Positions 1 to 7,833 of a stretch of DNA of 64,000 nucleotides are shown piece by piece (the first letter of the stretch is position 1; each line of letters opens with the position of its first letter). This DNA is from Aliiruegeria lutimaris (GTDB lineage: Bacteria; Pseudomonadota; Alphaproteobacteria; Rhodobacterales; Rhodobacteraceae). Position numbers and translations under genes: made by a program. The notes under the pieces are model-generated. The model made no database searches and was not told the DNA's origin. It worked only from the letters and a program-made list of their open reading frames with translations. The stretch is from positions 1 to 64,000 of the forward strand of contig NZ_FNEK01000007.1 of the NCBI RefSeq assembly GCF_900099935.1. The letters are read 5' to 3'.

Positions 1-250
1 CGAGTGTGATCTCTCCCTTGTCGGCGATGCGCGCCACAATCCAGCCGGTCACGCCGGCCAGTTTGCGGTGGCCACCTCCGTTACCTTGCGGCCGCGGTGT
101 CAGTGATCCGGTTTCCCGCCGCAGCTTGATCAGATCGTTCACAAATCTCGGCGAGACCCGGAAGTGCCGCGCCGCCTCGCGGTGCCCGTGACCTTCATCG
201 ACAAAAGCGACGACGCGCTCGCGTAACTCTATTGGATGTGGTCTGCCCAC
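1..250 (-). CDS. IS630-family transposase, N-terminal part
   Basis: This is the first 83 or so residues of a transposase, read from a GTG at 250 that follows an AGGGG-type ribosome binding site; an in-frame stop lies just upstream at 260-262. The peptide begins VGRPHPIELRERVVAFVDEG and continues with EAARHFRVSPRFVNDLIKL, the helix-turn-helix typical of IS630 transposases that binds the terminal repeats. The DDE catalytic domain, or a second reading frame as in programmed-frameshift members, lies beyond the window edge, so it cannot be judged whether the gene is intact. Confidence 0.8.
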   Translation of the reverse strand, partial: MGRPHPIELRERVVAFVDEGHGHREAARHFRVSPRFVNDLIKLRRETGSLTPRPQGNGGGHRKLAGVTGWIVARIADKGEITL

Positions 251-336
251 CTGCGACCCCTATATCTGCCTCAACAGAAGGGAAACACATCACAACCAAT
301 CTGGGAATCCTGAATCGGATAGGCCGCGACACGCTC
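1..336 (-). mobile_element. IS630-family insertion sequence, partial
   Basis: The element runs off the left edge of the window. It is recognised by its transposase N-terminus (1-250). The outer end is placed at about 336 because a TA dinucleotide, the target these elements duplicate, lies at 337-338, and because the neighbouring decarboxylase reading frame loses its family pattern exactly there. The terminal sequence read inward on the minus strand begins GAGCGTGTCGCGG. The opposite end and terminal repeat lie outside the window, so the boundary is an inference. Confidence 0.55.
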
Positions 337-484
337 TAATGGTGACTTCGCCACCGAAAAGACTGGTCAACTCCGCCATGCACTGCTCCAGTATGGGGGC
401 GTCATAGATGTAGCAAGGTGTTGGCAGGCTGGGATTTTCCCCGACAATTGTCTCGAGGTGGGACAGGAGGCTGCGCGTCTGCAA
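337..484 (-). pseudogene. PLP-dependent decarboxylase, 5' fragment cut by the IS
   Basis: About 49 codons remain, running from a possible TTG start at 484 to the IS junction. The translation contains SLPTPCYIYDAPILEQCMAE followed by LTSLFGGEVTI. This matches the beginning of fold-type III PLP enzymes of the ornithine/diaminopimelate decarboxylase kind, in which a TP-x-Y-x-YD segment precedes the strand carrying the PLP lysine (YAVKAN). The IS interrupts exactly before that lysine motif, so the fragment cannot be active. It is divergent from the carrier protein gene at 595, with about 110 bp between them that should hold both promoters. The start codon is uncertain, and the family call rests on a short segment. 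Confidence 0.5.
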
Positions 485-594
485 GTTGTGTCCATTGACC
501 GATGGAAAAAAGCACTGCAAACAGCCTACAGACCGATGGCAGGCTACGTAATCTTCGCCTCCCTGCCCGCTGCGTATCGTCGGAAAGGAAGACA

Positions 595-840
595 ATGGCC
601 GATACAGCTCAACTGGCTGAGAAGATCCTCGAATTTCTGCGGGACGAGATCGACGATGAAGACGTCGCGCTCGATGCACAGACGGCCCTGTTCTCGGACG
701 GGCTGATCGACAGTTTCGCCATGGCCGGCCTGATCGAGTTCCTGGAAGAGGAGACGGGCAAGACGATTGCACAATCCGATGTCGTGCTGGAGAATTTCGA
801 CAGCATCGAAAAGATCGTCGCCTTTCTCAGCCAGGACTGA
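595..840 (+). CDS. Acyl/peptidyl carrier protein
   Basis: An 81-residue stand-alone carrier protein. The segment DGLIDSFAMAGLIEFLEEET has the DS(L/F) pattern around the phosphopantetheine-bearing serine, here Ser40, and the rest is acidic and helical as expected (about 80 residues in the family). The ATG at 595 follows GGAAAGGAAGAC. The FA-M variant after the serine differs from the housekeeping fatty-acid AcpP pattern DSL(D/E), so this is more likely a specialised carrier. The divergent neighbour is a truncated PLP decarboxylase. Carrier proteins next to such decarboxylases occur in small biosynthetic clusters that load an amino acid on the carrier. No ligase or other partner is visible, so the substrate is unknown. 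Confidence 0.8.
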   Translation: MADTAQLAEKILEFLRDEIDDEDVALDAQTALFSDGLIDSFAMAGLIEFLEEETGKTIAQSDVVLENFDSIEKIVAFLSQD

Positions 841-1027
841 TTGCTGTACGGATTGCGGCAAGACGAGATCCAGGTAGGGAAACACGGCCCGAAACCAATT
901 GGATGGCCCGCTTCTCAAACTGCCTGTCCAGAGAACATGACTTTCATTGCCTGCATCTGAATTCGACCATGCTTGCAAGTGCCCGGTTGGGCCTGATGGC
1001 TCAGTCGGATCGCCAAGTTTCGGGTCT

Positions 1028-1066
1028 GAAAATGAAAATGGAGGGTCCCACCCCGGAACCCTCCAT
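1028..1066 (-). terminator. Intrinsic terminator downstream of the DUF2853 gene
   Basis: A 9-bp perfect stem (ATGGAGGGT at 1038-1046 with ACCCTCCAT at 1058-1066) has an 11-base loop. Read on the minus strand it is followed by TTTTCATTTTC. It fits termination of the minus-strand gene ending at 1217. No gene or other structured element was seen in the rest of 841-1216 apart from the inverted repeat at 1174-1205. Confidence 0.55.
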
Positions 1067-1173
1067 TACCCCACGTGCCTCAGTTGCACCACACGCGTCG
1101 GAAAGTATCTCCGGGGTCATCCTTGACCCGCAAGACATAGCTACCCGACGAGATGATTCCTTGCAAACATCTA

Positions 1174-1205
1174 GTATCGCGCATTTTTCTCAAATTGCGC
1201 GATAC
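1174..1205. repeat. Perfect 10-bp inverted repeat
   Basis: GTATCGCGCA at 1174-1183 and TGCGCGATAC at 1196-1205 are exact reverse complements around a 12-base AT-rich centre. The repeat lies 12 bp past the stop codon of the minus-strand gene ending at 1217. There is no T-tract on either side, so it may be an RNA 3'-end stabiliser or a Rho-assisted end rather than a simple terminator. Confidence 0.5.
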
Positions 1206-1216
1206 CGCGACCCGTG

Positions 1217-1558
1217 TCAGCTGTAGACGGATTCCTTGCCGAATTGCTTGACCAGAAGGTAATAGAACACGGCGCGATACTTGTTGCGCTCGCCCGAGCC
1301 ATAGGTTTCGACGGCCTTCGCGATGCCCGCGTCAAGATCGGGGCCATCGGAAAGCCCAAGCTTCTTGATGAGGAAATTGTTCTTTACGGTTTCCAGCTCG
1401 CTTTCCTGGCTGGACGCCACGGTCGAGGAATCCGCGTTGTAGATCGACGGGCCGCAACCGATGGTCACCTTGGTCAGGAGATCCATGTCGGGCTCCATTC
1501 CGCACTTGTTTTTCAGATCATCGGCGTATTTGGCGATCAACTCGTCGCGCTTGCTCAT
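1217..1558 (-). CDS. DUF2853 family protein
   Basis: A 113-residue soluble protein with no signal peptide or membrane segment, starting MSKRDELIAKYADDL. The sequence fits the DUF2853 family, short alphaproteobacterial and Bacteroidetes proteins of unknown function; the marks recognised are the charged N-terminal helix, the central GCGPSIYNADSSTV segment and the C-terminal VFYYLLVKQFGK. The ATG at 1558 is preceded by GGGAGGAAGGCC, a strong ribosome binding site. The gene stands alone between two terminators and is therefore probably monocistronic. No biochemical role can be assigned from the sequence. Confidence 0.75.
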   Translation of the reverse strand: MSKRDELIAKYADDLKNKCGMEPDMDLLTKVTIGCGPSIYNADSSTVASSQESELETVKNNFLIKKLGLSDGPDLDAGIAKAVETYGSGERNKYRAVFYYLLVKQFGKESVYS

Positions 1559-1706
1559 GGCCTTCCTCCCGTTCGTAACACTTATCTACAATGGACAGAC
1601 GGTCTTCCGTCTTCCCAGCACGTTAATCGCCCGCCCTCACGAAACAAGCCCAAATCCGTGGCAAGACGGCGCGATTCTGTAACGTCACGGGCGCATCCGG
1701 CACTTT

Positions 1707-1738
1707 CAAAACAAAACGCCCCGCTCGGAGGCGGGGCG
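1707..1738 (-). terminator. Intrinsic terminator of ahcY
   Basis: CGCCCCGC at 1717-1724 pairs with GCGGGGCG at 1731-1738 around a 6-base loop. On the minus strand this is followed by TTTTGTTTT. It lies 25 bp past the ahcY stop codon. Confidence 0.85.
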
Positions 1739-1762
1739 CTTGAAACCGTGGAAACGAAACCG

Positions 1763-3151
1763 TCAGTAGCGGTAATGTTCCGGCTTGAAAGGACCTTCGA
1801 CCGTCACGCCGATATAGTCTGCCTGCTCGGGGCTGAGCTCGGACAGGCGCACGCCGATCCGGTCCAGATGCAGTCGAGCGACCTTTTCGTCGAGGTGCTT
1901 CGGCAGGATGATGACCTCGTTGCCATAGCTCTCGGCGTTCTGCCATAGCTCCATCTGCGCCAGCACCTGGTTGGTGAAGGAGGCGGACATGACGAAGGAC
2001 GGGTGGCCGGTGGCGTTGCCGAGGTTCAGCAGGCGGCCTTCGGAGAGCAGGATCATGCGATTGCCGTTCGGCATCTCGATCATGTCCACCTGGTCCTTGA
2101 TGTTGGTCCATTTCAGATTCTTCAACGAAGCCACCTGAATCTCGTTGTCGAAATGGCCGATATTGCCGACGATCGCCATGTCCTTCATCTCGCGCATATG
2201 CTCGAGGCGAATGACATTCTTGTTGCCGGTGGTGGTGATGAAGATATCGGCGGTGGAAACCGCGTCTTCGAGCCGGACCACCTCGAACCCGTCCATCGCC
2301 GCCTGAAGCGCACAGATCGGGTCGATCTCGGTCACTTTCACACGGGCACCGGCGCCGCGCAGCGAGGCGGACGAACCCTTGCCCACATCACCATAACCGC
2401 AGACGACGGCGGTTTTGCCGGCCATCATCGTATCAGTGGCACGGCGGATGCCGTCCACAAGCGACTCCTTGCAGCCATACTTGTTGTCGAATTTCGACTT
2501 GGTGACGGAGTCGTTCACGTTGATCGCCGGGAAGGGCAGTTGACCCTTCTTGTGCAGGTCATAAAGGCGGTGGACGCCGGTGGTGGTCTCTTCCGAGACG
2601 CCCTTGATCTGGTCGCGAATCTTGGTGAACCAGCCCGGGCTTGCAGCCATCCGCTTTCGGATCTGGTTGAAGATGACCTCTTCTTCCTCGGAACCGGGCA
2701 CGCCAAGCACGTCTTCGCCAGCCTCGGCACGAGCGCCAAGCAGAACGTAGAGCGTCGCGTCACCGCCATCGTCCAGGATCAGGTTCGGGCCCTCGGGGAA
2801 CTGGAACGAACGGTCGAGGTAATCCCAGTGCTCCTCAAGCGACTGGCCCTTGACCGCGAAGACCGGCGTGCCACCGGCGGCAATCGCCGCGGCGGCGTGG
2901 TCCTGAGTGGAGAAGATGTTGCACGAAGCCCAGCGAACATCGGCGCCAAGCTCCACCAGCGTCTCGATCAGCACGGCGGTCTGGATGGTCATGTGCAGCG
3001 AGCCGACGATCCGCGCACCGGAAAGAGGCTTGCTCGCGCCAAATTCGGCACGCAGCGCCATCAGGCCGGGCATTTCGGTCTCGGCGATGTCCAGCTCCTT
3101 GCGACCGAACTCGGCCAGCGAGATGTCCTTGACGATATAGTCCTGCGCCAT
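1763..3151 (-). CDS. ahcY: S-adenosylhomocysteine hydrolase
   Basis: Cytosolic NAD-dependent enzyme that splits S-adenosylhomocysteine into adenosine and homocysteine, keeping SAM-dependent methylation from product inhibition. The 462 residues match the usual bacterial length. The start MAQDYIVKD at 3151 was chosen over an upstream ATG (3217) because AAGGAGCGCAGC precedes it and family members begin this way. The SAH/adenosine region includes [13 protein letters not shown] and [16 protein letters not shown]; the NAD-binding fold has GYGDVGKG. The C-terminus ends KPEHYRY, the conserved KxxxYRY-type tail. The leader (3152-3260) was read for a SAM/SAH riboswitch and none could be supported. It is monocistronic, with its own terminator. 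Confidence 0.97.
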   Translation of the reverse strand: MAQDYIVKDISLAEFGRKELDIAETEMPGLMALRAEFGASKPLSGARIVGSLHMTIQTAVLIETLVELGADVRWASCNIFSTQDHAAAAIAAGGTPVFAVKGQSLEEHWDYLDRSFQFPEGPNLILDDGGDATLYVLLGARAEAGEDVLGVPGSEEEEVIFNQIRKRMAASPGWFTKIRDQIKGVSEETTTGVHRLYDLHKKGQLPFPAINVNDSVTKSKFDNKYGCKESLVDGIRRATDTMMAGKTAVVCGYGDVGKGSSASLRGAGARVKVTEIDPICALQAAMDGFEVVRLEDAVSTADIFITTTGNKNVIRLEHMREMKDMAIVGNIGHFDNEIQVASLKNLKWTNIKDQVDMIEMPNGNRMILLSEGRLLNLGNATGHPSFVMSASFTNQVLAQMELWQNAESYGNEVIILPKHLDEKVARLHLDRIGVRLSELSPEQADYIGVTVEGPFKPEHYRY

Positions 3152-3343
3152 GCTGCGCTCCTTGCAAAATCGAATTGGGTTGAGCGGGCACATAGCGTCG
3201 GCGCGCTTCTGCGGCAAGGGCGGACGGCAGATTCCACGAATCCAGGCAGCATGAACCGTGCCGATCGCATCTCGGGGCTACACATGGCGTCGAGATTTCG
3301 GTACGCAGCCAGAACAAAGCCGCAACACCCAAGGATGTGCTTC

Positions 3344-3940
3344 ATGGCCAAAGCTCCCCGCGCCTGGCAACGTATGCTCTCCGGCAGGCGCCTGGACCTG
3401 CTCGACCCGACGCCGATGGATATTGAGATCGAGGATATCGCCCACGGGCTGGCCTTCGTGGCGCGCTGGAACGGTCAGACAAAGGGCGATTTCGCCTATT
3501 CGGTGGCCGAACATTCCGTGCTGGTGGAAGAGATCTTTAGTCGGCTGGTGCCCGATGCACCGCCGAAATGGCGACTGGCCGCGCTGCTGCACGATGCACC
3601 GGAATACGTGATCGGCGACATGATCTCGCCGGTGAAGGCCGCCATCGGTGCAAATTACGGTGCATTGGACGAACGGTTGACGGCGGCGATTCATATTCGT
3701 TTCGGACTGCCCGCGCAGATACCCGCCATGGTGAAAAAGAAGATCAAGAAGGCGGATCGAATCAGCGCCTGGCTGGAGGCGACACAGTTGGCCGGATTCT
3801 CGATAACCGAATCCAACAAGTTCTTTGGCAAGCCGGACCCGGCAATCATTGACGGGCTGGTGCTGCATCTGCGCCCGCCGGTCGAGACACGGGAGGCCTT
3901 TACCCGAAGGCACAAAGAGCTTCTCGACAGCATCGCATGA
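3344..3940 (+). CDS. HD-domain phosphohydrolase (YfbR-like)
   Basis: A 198-residue soluble HD-superfamily enzyme. Metal ligands are visible as His57 (in AEHSVLVEEI), His83-Asp84 (in LLHDAPEYVIGDM) and an Asp in KKADR. This is the layout of YfbR-like 5'-nucleotidases and nucleotide phosphohydrolases. The start at 3344 follows AAGG at 3331-3334; an in-frame ATG at 3335 sits inside that Shine-Dalgarno and is less likely. It is followed 46 bp later by a secreted-protein gene on the same strand. The substrate cannot be read from the sequence; a role in nucleotide clean-up is inferred from the family only. Confidence 0.8.
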   Translation: MAKAPRAWQRMLSGRRLDLLDPTPMDIEIEDIAHGLAFVARWNGQTKGDFAYSVAEHSVLVEEIFSRLVPDAPPKWRLAALLHDAPEYVIGDMISPVKAAIGANYGALDERLTAAIHIRFGLPAQIPAMVKKKIKKADRISAWLEATQLAGFSITESNKFFGKPDPAIIDGLVLHLRPPVETREAFTRRHKELLDSIA

Positions 3941-3986
3941 CAATGTCACCTTGACGGCAATTGGTGGGGCGAAGGGAAATCGAAAC

Positions 3987-4559
3987 ATGAAATCTCTCAT
4001 TGGGTTGGTCGCCCCGCTGGTCTTATGCGCGGCAACCGCACAGGCGGATCACGACTGGTGCCGGACACTGTTCGAAAACACACCGGACATCGCGGACTCT
4101 GCCCTGAAGGTCGAGCGAACCGAGTACGACACGCCCGGCCTTGGGTTTGGAATACGCTTTGACTACCCGGATCCGGAGGCGTTGTCGGTCTTCTTCTTCG
4201 ACGCGGATGCGCCAGAGATCGACGAAGCGCTGGTCGAGAAGTATTTCTTTCTCGGCGCGCAGGATGTTATCCGGGTGAACAAGTCACTTGGTCACCGGCC
4301 AAAGGGAAAACCGAGATTCGAGCGCATCGAACTCGGTGATCAGGCCGAGACCGTCGTCTTTCGGATGGACCTCCATACCGAGAGCGATACCCAAGCCTTT
4401 ATCAACGATTACCTGACAATCCACGGTTGGGGCGACTGCATGGTAAAGATGCGCTTGACCGGGACGGAGCCCGACGAGCGAGCCGCTGCGCAACGCGCGA
4501 GCGAGGTTCTCGACAGGCTCATAACGAGTTTGCCAGCGCCGTCCGAAACCGCAAAGTAA
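3987..4559 (+). CDS. Secreted hypothetical protein
   Basis: A 190-residue protein with a clear cleavable signal peptide (MKSLIGLVAPLVLCAATAQA, cleavage expected after AQA), so it is probably periplasmic. Two cysteines in the mature part (DWCRTLF near the start and GWGDCMVKM near residue 153) could form a disulfide. The rest is a mixed acidic alpha/beta domain with no motif I recognise. The start follows GAAGGGAAATCGAAAC. It converges on the lipoprotein gene at 4571 with 11 bp between the stops. Function unknown. Confidence 0.7.
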   Translation: MKSLIGLVAPLVLCAATAQADHDWCRTLFENTPDIADSALKVERTEYDTPGLGFGIRFDYPDPEALSVFFFDADAPEIDEALVEKYFFLGAQDVIRVNKSLGHRPKGKPRFERIELGDQAETVVFRMDLHTESDTQAFINDYLTIHGWGDCMVKMRLTGTEPDERAAAQRASEVLDRLITSLPAPSETAK

Positions 4560-4570
4560 ACCTTGCCCTG

Positions 4571-4942
4571 TCAGGTGGCGCAGGTTCGTCCTGCGCTTTC
4601 GGCACCATGCTGCCAGCCGACAAAGGCGGCAGGATCATAGGCGCGCGGTTCGAAATAGAGCGCGGTGCCATCCTTCCAACGCGCCTCCCGCAACCCGGAG
4701 CAAGCCGCACCCACCGAAACCGGCCCCGCACCCATCAGTTTGGACATCGCGGTGATGACCCCGGGCTCGGCGCGGTTGAAATCGATCTCCTGTCCGGTCG
4801 CGCCAGCATTGATCCCGTCCTGCGTGAAGACGGGCTCAGCCACTGGAGACCGGTATTCCGAAATCGAAGCCTCCGGTTGCGGGTTGCCAGACGTGCAGCC
4901 GGCGAGTAGCAAAAAACCGACCGCGAGGGCCGGTTTTCGCAT
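4571..4942 (-). CDS. Small lipoprotein downstream of regA
   Basis: A 123-residue protein with a lipobox (VGFLLLAGC, lipidated Cys16) and then SGNPQPEAS, indicating a membrane-anchored lipoprotein. The mature domain contains Cys residues in GAACSGLREARW and at the C-terminus (GRTCAT), a possible disulfide. The ATG at 4942 is preceded by AGGATAACGAGA; an in-frame ATG at 4963 nearly touches the regA stop (4968), so the gene is probably co-transcribed with regA. In Rhodobacter the position after regA is taken by hvrA, whereas here it is this lipoprotein. No domain family was recognised. Confidence 0.7.
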   Translation of the reverse strand: MRKPALAVGFLLLAGCTSGNPQPEASISEYRSPVAEPVFTQDGINAGATGQEIDFNRAEPGVITAMSKLMGAGPVSVGAACSGLREARWKDGTALYFEPRAYDPAAFVGWQHGAESAGRTCAT

Positions 4943-4967
4943 TCTCGTTATCCTGCCTGTCATTGCC

Positions 4968-5522
4968 TCAGCGCGGGCTGCGCTTGGCAAGGATTCGCTG
5001 CAGCGTCCGGCGATGCATGTTGAGCCGCCGCGCCGTCTCGGAGACGTTGCGGTCGCACAGCTCGTAGACTCGCTGGATATGTTCCCAGCGCACGCGATCG
5101 GCCGACATCGGGTTTTCCGGCGGCGGCGGCAGCGCGTCGCCATTGGCCAGAAGCGCCGCGGTCACGTCATTTGCATCGGCGGGCTTGGACAGGTAATCCG
5201 TCGCGCCGATTTTGACCGCCGCAACGGCGGTGGCGATGGCGCCATACCCCGTCAGCACGACAATGCGCGCATCGGGTCGTTTTTCTCGAATGGTTTCAAC
5301 CACATCGAGGCCGTTGCCGTCTTCCAGACGAAGATCCACCACCGCGTAGGCGGGCGGACGGGCCGTCGCAACGGCCTTGCCGGCCGCGACCGACTGGGCC
5401 ATCTCCGGCTCGAAGCCACGTTTCTCCATGGCACGGGCCAGACGGCGCAGGAATGGCTCGTCGTCGTCAACGATCAGAAGCGACTTGTCCTCGCCGATAT
5501 CCTGCAGTTCGCGCTCCACCAT
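4968..5522 (-). CDS. regA: Redox response regulator RegA/PrrA/ActR
   Basis: A 184-residue DNA-binding response regulator, partner of the RegB kinase at 6357. Its homologues activate photosynthesis, respiration, carbon- and nitrogen-fixation genes when the quinone pool is reduced. The receiver domain has the acidic pair in IVDDD (residues 18-22), phospho-acceptor Asp63 in VVDLRLEDG, Thr/Tyr in LTGYGA and Lys in LSKPAD. A proline linker (DALPPPPENP) leads to a C-terminal Fis-type helix-turn-helix, SETARRLNMHRRTLQRILA, near-invariant in this family. It lies downstream of senC with a 120-bp gap that carries its own promoter-like sequence. Confidence 0.96.
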   Translation of the reverse strand: MVERELQDIGEDKSLLIVDDDEPFLRRLARAMEKRGFEPEMAQSVAAGKAVATARPPAYAVVDLRLEDGNGLDVVETIREKRPDARIVVLTGYGAIATAVAAVKIGATDYLSKPADANDVTAALLANGDALPPPPENPMSADRVRWEHIQRVYELCDRNVSETARRLNMHRRTLQRILAKRSPR

Positions 5523-5566
5523 CGGCAGCCTCCGGCTTTAACCTTTGAGTTCTTGTTGTTCGACCG

Positions 5567-5634
5567 GACACTAGTGTCACGACGCCGCAGCGTCAAACAG
5601 TTGCGCGACGGAAGTGGCGTCTTTGCAACGCAAA
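5567..5634 (-). promoter_or_regulatory. Candidate regA promoter with operator-like palindromes
   Basis: On the minus strand TTGACG (plus 5591-5596) and TAGTGT (plus 5568-5573) are 17 bp apart, a sigma70-like spacing. The -10 falls inside the perfect palindrome GACACTAGTGTC (5567-5578). A second inverted repeat, TTTGC-AAC-GCAAA (5622-5634), lies upstream of the -35. The arrangement suggests regulated, possibly autoregulated, transcription of regA separate from senC. No transcription start is known. Confidence 0.35.
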
Positions 5635-5642
5635 ACACTGTT

Positions 5643-6263
5643 TCAGAGCTTCTCTAGGAAGCACTGAACCTTGTCGGCCAGTTGGTCCGGCGTCAGTTCG
5701 CGCCGGAAATACTCAAGAAAACCGGTATCCGGAAGAACCAGGTAGGAAAAGGTCGTGTGATCGATCAGGTAATACTCGTCCTCGGGATCGCGTATGCTGA
5801 AATAGGTCCGGTATGCTTTCGACGCCGCGCGGATCTGCTCCTCCGATCCTGTCAGCCCGAGCATGTCCGGATGAATGTTATAGGTGAAATCGGCCATCGA
5901 CTGCGCATCGTCCCGGCCATGGTCCACCGACACGAAGATCGGCTGCACGTCAAAACCGCGTTCCTTGAGAATATCCACGGCTTCGGCATTGCGCACCGTG
6001 TCCATCGGACAGACATCCGGGCAGTAGGTATAGCCGAAATAGAGCAGCGACGGCCGGGTGAAGATTTCCTTGTCGGTCACGGTCTCGCCGGTTTCGCTCA
6101 CCAACTCCAATGGACCGCCAATCCCGCCGGGGCCGGCGGCCACCGCGCCGGAACGGCATTCGGCGAATTCGTCTTTCTCGCCGGTCATCACAAAGACGGT
6201 CATCGCGCCGAGCACGGCAACCACCGTTGCGCCGGCCAGTATGGCAATGGTGCTGGTCTTCAT
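5643..6263 (-). CDS. senC: SCO1/SenC copper chaperone for cytochrome oxidase
   Basis: A 206-residue inner-membrane-anchored thioredoxin-fold protein of the SCO1/SenC/PrrC family. It delivers copper to cytochrome c oxidase and influences RegB signalling in Rhodobacter. One N-terminal transmembrane segment (about residues 5-27) is followed by a periplasmic domain. The copper ligands are Cys81 and Cys85 in YTYCPDVCPMD and His169 in LIDHTTFSY. It is divergent from regB with 93 bp between the starts and lies upstream of regA, the standard regB / senC-regA layout of the Rhodobacter group. Confidence 0.95.
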   Translation of the reverse strand: MKTSTIAILAGATVVAVLGAMTVFVMTGEKDEFAECRSGAVAAGPGGIGGPLELVSETGETVTDKEIFTRPSLLYFGYTYCPDVCPMDTVRNAEAVDILKERGFDVQPIFVSVDHGRDDAQSMADFTYNIHPDMLGLTGSEEQIRAASKAYRTYFSIRDPEDEYYLIDHTTFSYLVLPDTGFLEYFRRELTPDQLADKVQCFLEKL

Positions 6264-6356
6264 CGTGTCAACTCCGGATTCGAACCCGTTTGCCGATGCC
6301 CCGGCGTCTCGCTATCAAGAGCGAACGCATCGCCTTGTCGAGACACAGGAGCAGAA

Positions 6357-7757
6357 ATGGCTGAACCTTCCTTCCCGGTTTTCGACGGAATGTCGAGAAG
6401 CCATTGGGTGAGATTGCGCACCATGATCGTTCTGCGATGGGTCGCGATCTCCGGGCAGCTCGCTGCCATCGTGATCGCACTGAGCGTCTATCGGCTTCAG
6501 CTCGAACTCGGGCTGTGCCTGATGGCAATCGGCGTGGCGATCGTGGCGAACCTGCTGGCCGTGTTCGTCTATCCGCAGAACAAGCGGCTGTCCGAGCACG
6601 AGACCTTCCTGACATTGCTGTTCGATCTCTCGCAGCTGACCTTTCTGCTCTACCTGACCGGGGGACTGAACAACCCGTTTGCCCTTCTGGTCCTGGCGCC
6701 CGTGACAATTGCCGCGACCACCCTGAGGCTGCATTACACCGCCGTTCTCGCCGGCGCCGCCATCTTGTTCATCACGCTGGTCGGGTTTTTCTACCTGCCC
6801 TTGAGGACCCAGGATGGGACGCTGCTGAGCATCCCCGACATCTTCCGCTTCGGCTTCTGGATTTCCATCGTGGTCGGGATCGGGTTCATGGCGCTCTATG
6901 CCCGGCGCGTGGCGAACGAGGTTCACTCCATGTCCGACGCGCTGGTCGCCACGCAAATGGCGCTGGCCCGCGAGCAGAAGCTGACCGATCTCGGCGGTGT
7001 CGTGGCGGCGGCGGCCCATGAGTTGGGAACCCCGCTGGCGACGATCAAGCTGGTGAGCGCGGAGCTGATCGAGGAGCTCGAAGATGACGAGATCTTGCGC
7101 CAGGATGCCGAGCTGATCCGAGACCAGGCCGACCGCTGCCGCGACATCCTGCGATCCATGGGACGGGCCGGCAAGGACGACCTGCACATGCGCCAGGCGC
7201 CGCTGGACACGATCATCCGCGAAGCCGCCGAACCGCATGGCGATCGCGGCAAGACACTTCATTTCGAAGTGTCCCCGGGGCCCGAAGGCGGGAGCCGGCA
7301 ACCCTCGGTTCACAGGCGGCCGGAGATCATCCACGGACTGCGAAACCTGGTGCAGAATGCGGTCGATTTCTCGCAGGAAAACGTGTGGGTGGATGCCCGC
7401 TGGACACCCGAGCAGATCATCATCCGTATTGCCGATGACGGCCACGGCTTCCCGCCGCAAGCCCTCGGCCGGATTGGCGACCCGTTCATGCGGATCCGCA
7501 AATCCTCCGCCGAACGGGCCAAGCGCCCGGAATACGAGGGCATGGGGCTTGGCCTGTTCATCGCCAAGACCTTGCTGGAGCGGTCCGGTGGAACGCTGAC
7601 CTTCTCCAACGGGTCCGATCCGTTCCTGACCGAATCCGAGCGGCCGGAGCGCAGTGGGGCCATCATCGAAGTGGCCTGGAACCGTGACGATATTGCAGCA
7701 GATGATCCCGAAACGAGCGAAGGCCTCGGGGAAAATCTGCCGTTCCGCGTGGGCTGA
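6357..7757 (+). CDS. regB: Redox sensor histidine kinase RegB/PrrB
   Basis: A 466-residue membrane histidine kinase that senses the redox state of the ubiquinone pool and phosphorylates RegA. Six transmembrane helices (about residues 22-185) carry the quinone-sensing motif GGLNNPFALL (102-111). The phospho-acceptor is His221 in AAAHELGTPLATIK, and the redox-active cysteine is Cys261 in DRCRDILRSMGRAGKDD. The ATPase domain shows LVQNAVDFS, ADDGHGFP and GMGLGLFIA. Start ATG 6357 follows ACAGGAGCAGAA. All key residues of the R. capsulatus and R. sphaeroides proteins are present. Confidence 0.96.
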   Translation: MAEPSFPVFDGMSRSHWVRLRTMIVLRWVAISGQLAAIVIALSVYRLQLELGLCLMAIGVAIVANLLAVFVYPQNKRLSEHETFLTLLFDLSQLTFLLYLTGGLNNPFALLVLAPVTIAATTLRLHYTAVLAGAAILFITLVGFFYLPLRTQDGTLLSIPDIFRFGFWISIVVGIGFMALYARRVANEVHSMSDALVATQMALAREQKLTDLGGVVAAAAHELGTPLATIKLVSAELIEELEDDEILRQDAELIRDQADRCRDILRSMGRAGKDDLHMRQAPLDTIIREAAEPHGDRGKTLHFEVSPGPEGGSRQPSVHRRPEIIHGLRNLVQNAVDFSQENVWVDARWTPEQIIIRIADDGHGFPPQALGRIGDPFMRIRKSSAERAKRPEYEGMGLGLFIAKTLLERSGGTLTFSNGSDPFLTESERPERSGAIIEVAWNRDDIAADDPETSEGLGENLPFRVG

Positions 7758-7767
7758 CCCGCTTTCC

Positions 7768-7782
7768 TTAACGAGAGGTTAA
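7768..7782. promoter_or_regulatory. Perfect CtrA-type box TTAA-N7-TTAA
   Basis: TTAACGAGAGGTTAA lies 51 bp before the TTG start of the PAS-domain gene and 10 bp after the regB stop. It matches the alphaproteobacterial CtrA consensus (TTAA, seven bases, TTAA) exactly. The position is right for control of the downstream gene. CtrA binding is inferred from the motif. Confidence 0.5.
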
Positions 7783-7833
7783 CTATTGATCTCATAGGAG
7801 TAGATCGACCGAACTCAGGCAGAGGGCTTTCTC

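Noticed and set aside
290-772. 160-codon minus-strand frame read as one gene
   Set aside because: It merges three things: IS end, decarboxylase fragment, and antisense of the carrier protein gene. Only the middle part looks like protein.
903-1226. 107-codon frame in the gap after the carrier protein
   Set aside because: No ribosome site and no recognisable family; it runs across a terminator and an inverted repeat belonging to the opposite strand.
3152-3260. SAM/SAH riboswitch upstream of ahcY
   Set aside because: The leader has AAGGAGCGCAGC at the ribosome site, superficially like the SAH motif, but no paired structure matching SAM-II, SAH or SAM-SAH riboswitches could be traced.
2003-3940. 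Long plus-strand frame opposite ahcY joined to the HD gene
   Set aside because: The first 1.3 kb is the antisense shadow of ahcY in high-GC DNA; only the part from 3344 is a real gene.
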